Of a stretch of DNA of 22,060 nucleotides, positions 6,936-13,973 are shown in pieces. Each line of letters begins with the position of its first letter. Within the stretch, counting starts at the first letter, position 1. The notes below the pieces were generated by a model, which did not search any database, was not told the origin of the DNA, and saw only the letters and a list, made by a program, of their open reading frames with translations. Source of the DNA: a virus; IMG/VR virus record IMGVR_UViG_3300023184_002552, positions 1-22,060 of that record; one strand, 5' to 3'. Made by a program: the position numbers and the translations under genes.

Positions 6936-6973
6936 CTATCACACTAGGAGCTAGACAATAGAAAGTGTGATAG
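6936..6973 (-). repeat. Long inverted repeat in the 3' untranslated region
   Basis: Perfect 10-base arms, CTATCACACT (6936-6945) and AGTGTGATAG (6964-6973), enclose an 18-base loop. It lies between the last small membrane gene and the terminator, so the transcript would end in two hairpins in a row. It may be an RNA-stabilising structure, a small RNA or an operator; nothing in the sequence decides. Confidence 0.6.
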
Positions 6974-7001
6974 AAATTGTTACAAGTATATATCTGGATT
7001 A

Positions 7002-7163
7002 TTAAACCCTGGTATTAGTTTTGATAAAGTTGCTGAGCGTGATCCATGCCGCATGAGCACGACCTGCACAGTAACCAAATACAGCACCTAAAAACCACAT
7101 CAGGGCGAATGCCTCGCCTGTGGTAAGTGGGCTACCTAAACGAAAATATTCTTGCCATTCCAT
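7002..7163 (-). CDS. Tiny membrane protein, last of four in a row
   Basis: 53 residues from the ATG one base after the stop of the preceding gene (TAATATGG). One membrane segment covers about residues 18-36 (EAFALMWFLGAVFGYCAGRA), with short polar ends. An AAGG lies 12 bases upstream, so ribosome binding is weak and reinitiation is likely. It is too short for many gene finders. No family was recognised. Confidence 0.6.
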   Translation of the reverse strand: MEWQEYFRLGSPLTTGEAFALMWFLGAVFGYCAGRAHAAWITLSNFIKTNTRV

Positions 7164-7164
7164 A

Positions 7165-7317
7165 TTAGTTAAACACCTTATCAGCGATGTCTACAAACAT
7201 CCAACCTACTGCGAAACAACCAACTAATTGTTGGATAGTTGCAGGCAATAGTGAATACAATAGTGCTAATACTAAAAATAACCCAATTTTCTTAGTCCAT
7301 ATATTTTGATACCACAT
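7165..7317 (-). CDS. Tiny membrane protein, third of four
   Basis: 50 residues starting MWYQNIWTKK. AAGGAG lies six bases before this ATG (7317), which selects it over an upstream ATG (7321) in another frame that reaches a stop after nine codons. Two hydrophobic stretches follow: IGLFLVLALLYSLLPATI (11-28) and LVGCFAVGWMFVDIA (31-45), so it is probably a hairpin membrane protein. Function unknown. Confidence 0.65.
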   Translation of the reverse strand: MWYQNIWTKKIGLFLVLALLYSLLPATIQQLVGCFAVGWMFVDIADKVFN

Positions 7318-7320
7318 ACA

Positions 7321-7485
7321 TTACTCCTTGTAAAAATTACGACCTGTCTTACAGTCGTCTTTGCCGCTTGCTAATAATAGCATGGTGAATAGGAACCACC
7401 ACCCACTCCAACCTTGCCACCCTACCAGGTAAGCAGTTCCCACCAGTAGGATTAAATTATACATCATTGCCATTGCTAATCTCAT
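7321..7485 (-). CDS. Tiny membrane protein, second of four
   Basis: 54 residues starting MRLAMAMMYNLILLVGTAYL. The ATG overlaps the previous stop by four bases (ATGA). Two hydrophobic segments, about 8-22 and 28-40 (GWWFLFTMLLLAS), surround a Trp/Gly-rich turn, and the tail is charged (GKDDCKTGRNFYKE). The tail's codons also form the AAGGAG ribosome site for the next gene. Function unknown. Confidence 0.65.
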   Translation of the reverse strand: MRLAMAMMYNLILLVGTAYLVGWQGWSGWWFLFTMLLLASGKDDCKTGRNFYKE

Positions 7486-7736
7486 CTTAGGACCTCACTT
7501 GGTGTTTGTAGTGTGCGCCATACTTCAGCCTTTAATTCTGCTTGCATTTCTCGCAGTTGCTTATAACCGCGCCAAGCAAACCAACCATTGAATACAAAAA
7601 AGAATACGCTTGCCAACATCAACCAGTATTCGTGTTTGATGTAATGTCCGTAGGTAAACCAAATCTGTAGCAAACTGACTATTGCGTTCAGTGCGATTAT
7701 CACATACTGCCAGCGTATATATTTCTCACGCCACAT
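7482..7736 (-). CDS. Two-pass membrane protein, first of four
   Basis: 84 residues from the ATG at 7736, chosen because GGGGAG lies six bases upstream; a GTG one codon earlier would be too close to it. Two membrane segments are clear: residues about 10-27 (QYVIIALNAIVSLLQIWF) and 38-56 (YWLMLASVFFFVFNGWFAW). A charged amphipathic helix follows (YKQLREMQAELKAEVWR). It overlaps the previous gene by 11 bases. A lysis or host-membrane role is possible, but no family match is evident. Confidence 0.65.
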   Translation of the reverse strand: MWREKYIRWQYVIIALNAIVSLLQIWFTYGHYIKHEYWLMLASVFFFVFNGWFAWRGYKQLREMQAELKAEVWRTLQTPSEVLR

Positions 7737-8028
7737 CACGTTCTCCCCATTTTAATAAGGCCATAGTTATCAACTGTTCTGCTTGTGTTTTATTACTAAA
7801 CTTCCAACTAAGTGTCAGCTTCATACCGCGGTTACGAGCAGGATCAAAATGATCGCGCCACTCTTCGTGTAAGTCTATGAGCCTTTGTCTGGTGACCTGT
7901 CCACTGATCCAACCCGAGTATTGATAAGCATCTGCTATCACACTGTAGTGTCTACGCCCAGTCTTAGGGTTGGTTTTCTTAACCAACTTTAACCAACCGT
8001 AGACCTTAGTTGTAGTCCTATGACGCAT
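7726..8028 (-). CDS. Small basic protein, unknown function
   Basis: 100 residues, rich in Arg and Lys (MRHRTTTKVYGWLKLVKKTN; a later KTGRRHYSVIADAYQYSG segment). It has beta-type patterning followed by helices, and no membrane segment. The ATG overlaps the AAA+ ATPase stop by one base (TAATG), so it is co-translated with the ATPase and may be its partner or substrate. No family was recognised. Confidence 0.6.
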   Translation of the reverse strand: MRHRTTTKVYGWLKLVKKTNPKTGRRHYSVIADAYQYSGWISGQVTRQRLIDLHEEWRDHFDPARNRGMKLTLSWKFSNKTQAEQLITMALLKWGERDVA

Positions 8029-9050
8029 TAAGCTGTCTTAAAGCAAGTTGTTTTAGCCATAGCCTGCCAGTTTAATGGAAAGCTCTTATACAACTGTGCA
8101 ATCTTGATAGCCATACGCAAGCTCATCTCACGCACACGATTCTGATTAGCGTCTAAGAAGTCGATAATCTCATCTTGCCCAACGTCACTGATATCCATTT
8201 CTTGGAATAGTGCACCTGATTTAGCAATCTGACGGATACGTAGGATTTTATCACGCATTGTATCTAATGTCAAATCTAAATAATGACAACGTGAGTGCAA
8301 GGCCTCTAAGTGATCTTTTAAGCGTTGAGACTTAACTTGATCGAACTTCAAGTTAGTGATAAAGATCACAGCACCCTTAAAACAAAAACTGTTAGGAATA
8401 CCTTCATCTTTAAGCACACGTGATTCTAACAACCAATTGATCTTACGTGACTTACCTGAGTCTAATGCACCTTTAAGCAAGTTTAGTGCTACGTCATCAA
8501 ACAATACCGCATCACAGTCGTCTAAGACTAACACTGAATTTTCATCACTGTATTCAAATAGTTTTTTATACAAGCCAATAGCTGACGCACTACCTTTAAC
8601 AACTTCTTGTTTAGGTTTCTTTGTTGCTACCTGCTGGAATAGGCTGGCTTTTTCAATCTGTTCTTCTACGATGTATGACTTACCCACCCCTGGAGGGCCT
8701 GATACGATAAGTGCTCGGATGTCACCATTCAAGCAAGCCTTGGTCATGCTTTCTAAGATTTCAAAACGTTCACCAATTTCTTTAATACGTTCTTCATCAG
8801 ACTGACCTGCATGAACGTCTGGTGTAGCAGATGGAATAGTGCCTGTGTATTCTGTAGCATCTACAAATTCATACTCTTGAGGTGTTGCGATGCTTACACG
8901 TATTTTGTCTTTACCAAAACGGCCAGTGCCGTCTACGGTGATAAAGCCACCTTTACTACCTAACTGATATTGTTTTACTAATGGAAATACTTCATTTTGA
9001 ATAGCCTGATTGCGGTAGCTACCGTTTTTGATTTTTACAAAACCTGTCAT
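8028..9050 (-). CDS. AAA+ ATPase, phage type
   Basis: 340 residues with an AAA+ core: GPPGVGKS (Walker A, 119-125 region), VLVLDDCD (Walker B, 173-180), FITN (sensor 1, 230-233), a Ser-Arg-Cys arginine-finger region at about 252-255 and a SLRMAIKIAQL helix typical of sensor 2 at 310-320. The N-terminal 90 residues are a separate beta-rich domain of unknown type. It is unlike gp44 clamp loaders, which have a different core and order. AAA+ proteins of this kind occur in T4-like phages without a settled role; they could remodel a protein complex or load DNA enzymes. AAGGAG lies six bases before the ATG. A perfect promoter and a 57-base leader precede it. Confidence 0.85.
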   Translation of the reverse strand: MTGFVKIKNGSYRNQAIQNEVFPLVKQYQLGSKGGFITVDGTGRFGKDKIRVSIATPQEYEFVDATEYTGTIPSATPDVHAGQSDEERIKEIGERFEILESMTKACLNGDIRALIVSGPPGVGKSYIVEEQIEKASLFQQVATKKPKQEVVKGSASAIGLYKKLFEYSDENSVLVLDDCDAVLFDDVALNLLKGALDSGKSRKINWLLESRVLKDEGIPNSFCFKGAVIFITNLKFDQVKSQRLKDHLEALHSRCHYLDLTLDTMRDKILRIRQIAKSGALFQEMDISDVGQDEIIDFLDANQNRVREMSLRMAIKIAQLYKSFPLNWQAMAKTTCFKTA

Positions 9051-9106
9051 AATTGCTCCTTAAAAGTTAGTGTGAAGCCTATTAGCTTTCTTATTTTTAT
9101 AATAGC

Positions 9107-9135
9107 ATTATAGCACAAAATCCAGCTGTTGTCAA
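9107..9135 (-). promoter_or_regulatory. Consensus promoter of the AAA+ operon (P2)
   Basis: TTGACA (9135-9130), 17-base spacer, TATAAT (9112-9107): a perfect sigma70-type match with a 57-base gap to the ATG at 9050. It lies between perfect 8-base inverted arms, CAAAATCC (9116-9123) and GGATTTTG (9138-9145), that enclose the -35 box. Confidence 0.88.
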
Positions 9136-9145
9136 CCGGATTTTG
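9116..9145. repeat. Inverted repeat around the -35 box of P2
   Basis: Arms CAAAATCC and GGATTTTG with a 14-base centre that contains TTGACA. One arm falls in the spacer between the two promoter boxes. It could be an operator for a repressor or activator, or the stem of a terminator for the gene before it; the T-run is only four bases, so the second reading is weaker. Confidence 0.55.
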
Positions 9146-9167
9146 GGCTATGTAAGTCATTGATTTA

Positions 9168-9380
9168 TTATACGAAATCGTAAGCGTATTCGCCCGTATC
9201 ACCAATAGGGCTAATTTGGACTTTACCTAAGCCTAACGATTTGCTTAGTGCATGGAACACTGAACGGGCTTGATCTTCCGTAATTGTGGCCACAAACAAG
9301 GTGCCGTTGTAGAACTCTGTAGTAACCTTTTGGTTAGTAAGGGTTACTTTTACCAACTGTTTTACACAAGTTTCAAACAT
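9168..9380 (-). CDS. Small phage protein, unknown function
   Basis: 70 residues, starting MFETCVKQLVKVTLTNQKVT. It reads as a short alpha/beta protein: a beta hairpin of Thr/Val-rich strands, a DQARSVFHALSKSLGLGK helix and a C-terminal strand GEYAYDFV. AAAGGAG lies upstream of the ATG. It has its own consensus promoter (P3), so it is probably expressed early and separately from its neighbours. No family was recognised. Confidence 0.65.
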   Translation of the reverse strand: MFETCVKQLVKVTLTNQKVTTEFYNGTLFVATITEDQARSVFHALSKSLGLGKVQISPIGDTGEYAYDFV

Positions 9381-9413
9381 ATTGTCCGCTCCTTTATTGT
9401 CTAATTAAGTATA

Positions 9414-9442
9414 ATTATACACTAATTTTACCAAACTGTCAA
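9414..9442 (-). promoter_or_regulatory. Consensus promoter of the 70-residue gene (P3)
   Basis: TTGACA (9442-9437), 17-base spacer, TATAAT (9419-9414): a perfect match, 34 bases before the ATG at 9380. The -35 box is preceded by AATTTTGG, the same bases that precede P4. AATTTT and AAAATT arms flank it, but the palindrome is weaker than at P2 and P4. Confidence 0.88.
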
Positions 9443-9449
9443 CCAAAAT

Positions 9450-9770
9450 TTAGTCAGCACGTGAACCCATATAAGCACGGAAACCATGCTTACTTAGGAC
9501 TTCTGCATAGGCACGAGCACCAGCTTCTAAAACGTCCATGCTTTGGCCATGATAATTACCCACTTTCCATAGATTCAAGCACTTACGCTTCCAGCTGTTT
9601 TTAAACCCAATTTCTTTAAGAAGTTTAGCTTGTTTTGAGTTAGTGCGTTCTACATATACATCAACCCAGGCAAAACCACAGTAGGCCATTTCACCGTGTT
9701 TTTGTAGAAAGTCTGCTTGAGCTAAATTTGCGGCTACTTCTGCTTCGTTTTTGATTGCTAAAATGTCCAT
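9450..9770 (-). CDS. Conserved phage protein, unknown function
   Basis: 106 residues from the ATG at 9770, selected by AAGGAG eight bases upstream; a longer in-frame reading upstream would cross the promoter. The protein is alpha/beta with motifs GFAWVDVYVERTNSKQ (about 32-47), LKEIGFKNSW and a C-terminal AGARAYAEVLSKHGFRAYMG. The C-terminal region looks well conserved in my memory of phage proteins of many hosts, but it has no known role. It has its own promoter (P4) and probably acts early. Confidence 0.7.
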   Translation of the reverse strand: MDILAIKNEAEVAANLAQADFLQKHGEMAYCGFAWVDVYVERTNSKQAKLLKEIGFKNSWKRKCLNLWKVGNYHGQSMDVLEAGARAYAEVLSKHGFRAYMGSRAD

Positions 9771-9803
9771 TTGTCTTGCTCCTTTATTAAGTTTACAAGT
9801 GCA

Positions 9804-9832
9804 ATTATAGACTCTTTTGGTTAAGTTGTCAA
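9804..9832 (-). promoter_or_regulatory. Consensus promoter of the 106-residue gene (P4)
   Basis: TTGACA (9832-9827), 17-base spacer, TATAAT (9809-9804): a perfect match, 33 bases before the ATG at 9770. The -35 box is covered by an 8+8-base palindrome (9815-9838). Confidence 0.88.
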
Positions 9833-9838
9833 CCAAAA
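9815..9838. repeat. Palindrome covering the -35 box of P4
   Basis: Perfect arms TTTTGGTT (9815-9822) and AACCAAAA (9831-9838), spaced by eight bases. The outer part of the -35 TTGACA and most of the spacer lie within it. An operator for a dimeric regulator is the simplest reading. The stem is AT-rich with no following T-run, so it is unlikely to be a terminator. Confidence 0.6.
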
Positions 9839-9840
9839 TT

Positions 9841-10932
9841 TTAGCTTAGTAGGTGTTTTTTGAACCACTCTTTTGGATGGGGATTTTCTAGGCCAAACTC
9901 GATATTATAGCATTTCATAGGTACATGGGTAGCGACTATAAATGCAGTGTCACGGGCTTGATAGTTTAGTTGTTTATCGTAATTTGGACTATGGGTAACT
10001 AGGCCTAAACGATTCTGCCAGAATAGGGGAATATCTTCTTCTACCCAACGGTAATCTGTGCCGGTAGGTTTACTATTATATAACCATTCCGCAGCTGGGT
10101 TGAAGTTAGTCCAGCTATCATCACGCTCATAGAATCCAATAGCGATCTTGATATCATTCTCAAAGAAGCCTGGTGGGATATATAGTGGTGGAACGATATT
10201 TTCCAAGGTCTGAGCCATATTGTCATTCACATGACTGTAACCTTCATAGTGACGGACTATTTCTTTAGTTGGTGCATAGACTGGTCCAGGACATACGTAT
10301 CCGTGATGTGCGCCAAGATAGTCAACCTTGAACATCAGGGCATCGCCATAATCACGTTCCCAATACTGTTTCAAGCGACCAGCTTTGAGCATCATGATGC
10401 CATCATAGGTTTCCCAGTCATAACGAATAAAGTCACCATCAGCAGTCAACTCACCATTATAGTGTTTGCTCATACGCATCTGTTCTGGCCAATGGCTGTA
10501 ATATACGACAGCATTAGGACTAGGATCTAAAGTCAGATGGTTAATGGCACTTTCTACTATATCAAGATTAGTGTCGATAAAGATATGATCATCATTACAG
10601 GCTAACCATACGATCTCATCAGGATCATCTAAGTATTGGTCACACACCTGACGCCAATCACGACCAAAGTCACAGCGTTTCCATATGACGATTAGTTTGT
10701 CCGCAGGATATAAAGAGCGTAGATAGTCGTCTAGTTCAGCTTGTCTATGAGCCAGCTCGGGAGCCAACGTAATGCAAAATATAAACTGGCTGACCAGTGG
10801 CTCTAGCACAGCAGTGCTGGCTAGGCAGTAGCGGAACACATCGAAGCGTTCCGGATTAGGCATCCATCCGGCTCTGCGGTATGGATAGCCCATGCGGACA
10901 TCGGTAATCTTAACGTTGAATAATACTTTCAT
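9841..10932 (-). CDS. Glycosyltransferase-like protein
   Basis: 363 residues without membrane segments. The first 130 residues look like a GT-A-type nucleotide-sugar domain: a VLFNVKIT strand at the start, DKLIVIWKRCDFGRDW at about 79-94, and VWLACNDDHIFID at 108-120, where NDDH could be the metal-binding DxD-type site. The remainder (SHWPEQMRMSKHYNGEL, then a CPGPVYAP segment) is unfamiliar. It closes the first glycan block and is coupled to the aldolase-like gene by TAATG. The GT call rests on the DDH pattern and its neighbours; acceptor and donor cannot be told. Confidence 0.6.
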   Translation of the reverse strand: MKVLFNVKITDVRMGYPYRRAGWMPNPERFDVFRYCLASTAVLEPLVSQFIFCITLAPELAHRQAELDDYLRSLYPADKLIVIWKRCDFGRDWRQVCDQYLDDPDEIVWLACNDDHIFIDTNLDIVESAINHLTLDPSPNAVVYYSHWPEQMRMSKHYNGELTADGDFIRYDWETYDGIMMLKAGRLKQYWERDYGDALMFKVDYLGAHHGYVCPGPVYAPTKEIVRHYEGYSHVNDNMAQTLENIVPPLYIPPGFFENDIKIAIGFYERDDSWTNFNPAAEWLYNSKPTGTDYRWVEEDIPLFWQNRLGLVTHSPNYDKQLNYQARDTAFIVATHVPMKCYNIEFGLENPHPKEWFKKHLLS

Positions 10933-11918
10933 TAGAACTGTAGGTTGGTGGTATATTGATTAAACACATACCATAGGGCAGTTTGTATTTCTTCTTCCCA
11001 ATTGGTGTGCTGACTAAGTGCAGATAATATCGCACGGTATTCTGGTGTATTGAAACAGTAGTGACCTGCTACGATGACTTTCTGTTCATCTTGATCACTG
11101 TCTGTCCATTTACGCCAACGACCGCTGGCTAATACTACTCGACTAAAGTTATTCCATAATGCGTCACCTGCACGCTGTAGGCAAAGTTCTTTTAGTAGTT
11201 TAGTCTGTATGACACCAAGCTGTGGAGCGATGTTCATAGCATGCACACCTGCCGCACGACGTAGACGTATTTGATCAGCTGACAAATAATCAGCATTATG
11301 TTCTTTTAGTTTAACACCGTTGTCATTAGCGACTTTAACTAAATCTCTGACAGTGTCAATTTCAAATGTACCTGCTTGATGATCTTCATGGCATAGGCTA
11401 CCTGTTTGTGCTACAACAAATTCTAAGTTAGGCATGTTCTTAGCAAATGCTACATCTTCACGATACTTGATAGCACCCGCGGCTACACCTACATTTTCTT
11501 CTGTGCCAAATTCAAAACGGATGTTGGGGTTCAGATCTATACAGAACTTAAACAATTCTTCTGCGATGCCATAGGTATCATCAACACGGCTGGTATCAAT
11601 GTGTATTAGATCAAAGCCTTGTTCAATATCGTAGGCAATGGTTTTCTTAGTTGCTTCTACTGCGTCTTTAAGACTAAGACCTTTTTCCGTGTCAAGGAAG
11701 TAAGGACCGCAATGGTCACGACACATCCAAATGTAATCAGTTGGTAATGTGTCTAATAACTTACGCAGTTCTGGTGTGGTCATTACATAACCTGATTCTG
11801 CATCTACTTGATTACGGCTTGCGATAATCATTAGTGGACGTTTTGTATCATGTGTGTATGTGCAAATCGCTTTAATTGCTTCCGGACTCATTGGTCCAAA
11901 TCCTAATCTAAAATCCAT
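10932..11918 (-). CDS. GatZ/KbaZ-like TIM-barrel protein
   Basis: 328 residues. The order of motifs resembles the GatZ/KbaZ subunit family of class II tagatose-bisphosphate aldolases: RPLMIIASRNQVDAESGYV (27-45) against KbaZ PLLIEATSNQVDQFGGYTG, YIWMCRDHCGPYFLD (62-76) against ILGGDHLGPN, and FDLIHIDTSR (102-111) against FKKIHLDCS. A later FEFGTEENVG (135-144) would be another barrel strand. This family chaperones or supports aldolases, and some members may be catalytic. Placed next to a KdsC-like phosphatase and a nucleotidyltransferase, it may form or cleave a sugar phosphate. Function in this pathway is inference. Confidence 0.65.
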   Translation of the reverse strand: MDFRLGFGPMSPEAIKAICTYTHDTKRPLMIIASRNQVDAESGYVMTTPELRKLLDTLPTDYIWMCRDHCGPYFLDTEKGLSLKDAVEATKKTIAYDIEQGFDLIHIDTSRVDDTYGIAEELFKFCIDLNPNIRFEFGTEENVGVAAGAIKYREDVAFAKNMPNLEFVVAQTGSLCHEDHQAGTFEIDTVRDLVKVANDNGVKLKEHNADYLSADQIRLRRAAGVHAMNIAPQLGVIQTKLLKELCLQRAGDALWNNFSRVVLASGRWRKWTDSDQDEQKVIVAGHYCFNTPEYRAILSALSQHTNWEEEIQTALWYVFNQYTTNLQF

Positions 11919-12378
11919 GTTCTATTCCCATTTTATCCATAATATACACGCAGGCGTCCATTACAGCACCTTTACCACCTTCGCGTGGTGTTACATACGA
12001 GGCCTTGCTAATCGCAGTTCTCCATGCTTGTGCTGGGGCTATACTCAATCCCACGTGAGGGAAGATTTTCGCATCGTAAGGTCCGTCACCCATGAATACT
12101 GTTTCGTTGGGATCACCTTTTGATAATACCCAATCCAGTCTGTCTGCTTCTTTTACCATCGTAACAGGAAACTTCATATGAGTTGTGATACGATTGTAGG
12201 TGATAGGCCAGCCATTTTCATCAGCACTAACAAACTCTATTTCAACGTGCTTACGTAGGAGTTTTAGTCCGTCGTGATCGTAGTTACCAAAGGCCTTGAA
12301 TGGTTTCCCATCATGACCCCAATAGAGCATGCCATCATTTAGTACCCCATCTACATCCATGATAAATCGTTTATACAT
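11908..12378 (-). CDS. KdsC-like HAD sugar-phosphate phosphatase
   Basis: 156 residues, within the KdsC size range (about 170-190). HAD motif I is FIMDVDGVLNDG (D8, D10), motif II has Ser in FVSADE (S51), motif III is probably K87 or near it, and motif IV is GDGPYD (D98, D102). The C-terminal PREGGKGAVMDA matches the KdsC GG-x-GA-V signature. KdsC removes phosphate from KDO 8-phosphate; relatives do the same for nonulosonates and other sugars. It overlaps the aldolase-like gene by 11 bases and follows the kinase/nucleotidyltransferase fusion, so it probably dephosphorylates an intermediate of the same sugar pathway. Confidence 0.85.
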   Translation of the reverse strand: MYKRFIMDVDGVLNDGMLYWGHDGKPFKAFGNYDHDGLKLLRKHVEIEFVSADENGWPITYNRITTHMKFPVTMVKEADRLDWVLSKGDPNETVFMGDGPYDAKIFPHVGLSIAPAQAWRTAISKASYVTPREGGKGAVMDACVYIMDKMGIEHGF

Positions 12379-13973
12379 TAGTTCAATACCTTGCTAAAGT
12401 GATATTGAGCAAGTGCTACTAAGAACTTGTCAAACGGTGCTTCATGTAATGGGCTCATGTTCAAGTAGATGATTGGCACTAAGGTTTTTACTTTACGCCA
12501 ATCAAGTCCTTTTGATTGGACCCAACGCTGTAGAATTTCTTCATATATTTGAACGTCTTTAACACTTGGTATTTCAAGTGTAACATAGTCATTACGTTCT
12601 TTATAGTTATAGTGTTCGTGTTTGATATCTTTATAGCTAAGATGTAGACCTCCTAACATCTTAGCCAAGTCATAGTATTGATCACCATATAATGCGCCAC
12701 CAAAATCAGTGCGCCAATCAATAGCAGTAAAACGATCTAAAGGTTTATCTGACAAGCTCATTACATCCAGACTGCCAATATATTGTGCTCGGTCATAGAT
12801 AGTATTATCAAAGTGTAGATCACCGTGGATAAACTTCCAGGAAGTTTCTGTGCATAACCAAGTAAAGTCAATCTTTTCCAAGTATTGATCAATGCTTAGG
12901 ACTTCTTTGCCATTGACCACACACGGCTCTGACCAATCAGCATATTTCACACGGAACTGTTCAACACGTTCCATGGTCTTTTTATAGTAGAAATTATGAC
13001 AGATGTTTAGATGATTGATATCACTGTTTTCTTCTGGCGGTGCGTCTTTCCACAGTGTGTTTTCACACCAGTTAAGCATCTTTTCAAACACTTCTGGTGT
13101 GTATTGATTGTAGACGATATCACCTTTGGCGAAGTCATGTATCAAGAACTGGCCAGAACGTTCTACATTTGTTGGCATAGCTTCTGGATTACATTCAGCA
13201 CGTTTCACACGCATTTCTGCCTGCTTAGGATCTGTCCAGAACTTGATGATCTTGCCGTTGTCATTGTAGAATAATTCGTTAGGTTTAGGGAAACTCACAT
13301 CTGTAAACTCACTTGATAGTTCTTCCCATTTTTCATAAGTGCCAAAGTCTTTCCACCCGCGGATAGTGTGTGCCTGTAGATCTAAGCCTTTAAATCCTTC
13401 ATAGGTTTCTTTAGCATGGCGGGCCTGTAGATTGTGTAGATATTCATCATCTTTAACATACATCATGCCTACGAATGCATCCACAGCAGTCTTGCTAGAT
13501 TTTTTATTATGAACTGAGATAATATCATTACCTTCACGTTCAATCCAGCAGTAGTCCTGTGCTATATCGCTGTCAACTGGGTGAACAGCGATCCAATTGT
13601 GATCAAGTTTATCTTCAAATTTGAAATCAAATAGGGTATCACAGGCTAACCACATGAATCCACCACGTATGTATTTGCTACACATCTGTATGCTGGTAGC
13701 GGGTCCTGTGTCACCTTCTGCATAGTTAGGAATATCAACAAATACCACGTCTTTGTCCTGATGGACAACACTGACATAGTCTTTGATCAACTGTCCCATG
13801 TGTCCACAGGCAATGACGAATCTGGTAGTGTCATCAAACTTTTCAATGATGTGGCTGATCAAAGGTTTATTATCGTAAGGGATTAGGGCCTTAGGCACCA
13901 TACGGCTAAATGGTCCCATGCGTCGACCATACCCTGCGGCTAAGATTAATACTGTGAGTTTAGTGTTGTTCAT
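12378..13973 (-). CDS. Nucleotidyltransferase-kinase fusion for sugar activation
   Basis: 531 residues in two domains. Residues 1-230 are a sugar-phosphate nucleotidyltransferase: LILAAGYGRRMGPFSRMVPK (9-28) is the glycosyl-nucleotide loop and WLACDT (108-113) holds a metal-binding Asp. Residues 235-531 are an aminoglycoside-phosphotransferase/choline-kinase type fold: FIHGDLHFDN (381-390) has the HGDxxxxN catalytic loop, and TAIDWRTDFGG (416-426) supplies the metal-binding Asp. A single enzyme could thus phosphorylate a sugar (or other alcohol) and then activate it to an NDP form. This arrangement resembles the HddA/HddC-type heptose or LicA/LicC-type logic, but substrates are unknown. It overlaps the cupin gene by 14 bases and is coupled to the phosphatase by TAATG. 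Confidence 0.85.
   Translation of the reverse strand: MNNTKLTVLILAAGYGRRMGPFSRMVPKALIPYDNKPLISHIIEKFDDTTRFVIACGHMGQLIKDYVSVVHQDKDVVFVDIPNYAEGDTGPATSIQMCSKYIRGGFMWLACDTLFDFKFEDKLDHNWIAVHPVDSDIAQDYCWIEREGNDIISVHNKKSSKTAVDAFVGMMYVKDDEYLHNLQARHAKETYEGFKGLDLQAHTIRGWKDFGTYEKWEELSSEFTDVSFPKPNELFYNDNGKIIKFWTDPKQAEMRVKRAECNPEAMPTNVERSGQFLIHDFAKGDIVYNQYTPEVFEKMLNWCENTLWKDAPPEENSDINHLNICHNFYYKKTMERVEQFRVKYADWSEPCVVNGKEVLSIDQYLEKIDFTWLCTETSWKFIHGDLHFDNTIYDRAQYIGSLDVMSLSDKPLDRFTAIDWRTDFGGALYGDQYYDLAKMLGGLHLSYKDIKHEHYNYKERNDYVTLEIPSVKDVQIYEEILQRWVQSKGLDWRKVKTLVPIIYLNMSPLHEAPFDKFLVALAQYHFSKVLN

Noticed and set aside
8356-8805. A 149-residue plus-strand frame
   Set aside because: It is antisense to the AAA+ ATPase core, rich in Ser and Leu as expected for an antisense shadow, with no ribosome site.
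8028-9050. gp44 clamp-loader large subunit
   Set aside because: The AAA+ core is real, but the long N-terminal beta domain, the LDDCD Walker B and the sensor region do not follow gp44. Called as a general phage AAA+ ATPase.
10932-11918. NeuB or KdsA synthase
   Set aside because: No antifreeze-like domain and no synthase motifs; the NQVD and DH-GP motifs fit GatZ/KbaZ better.
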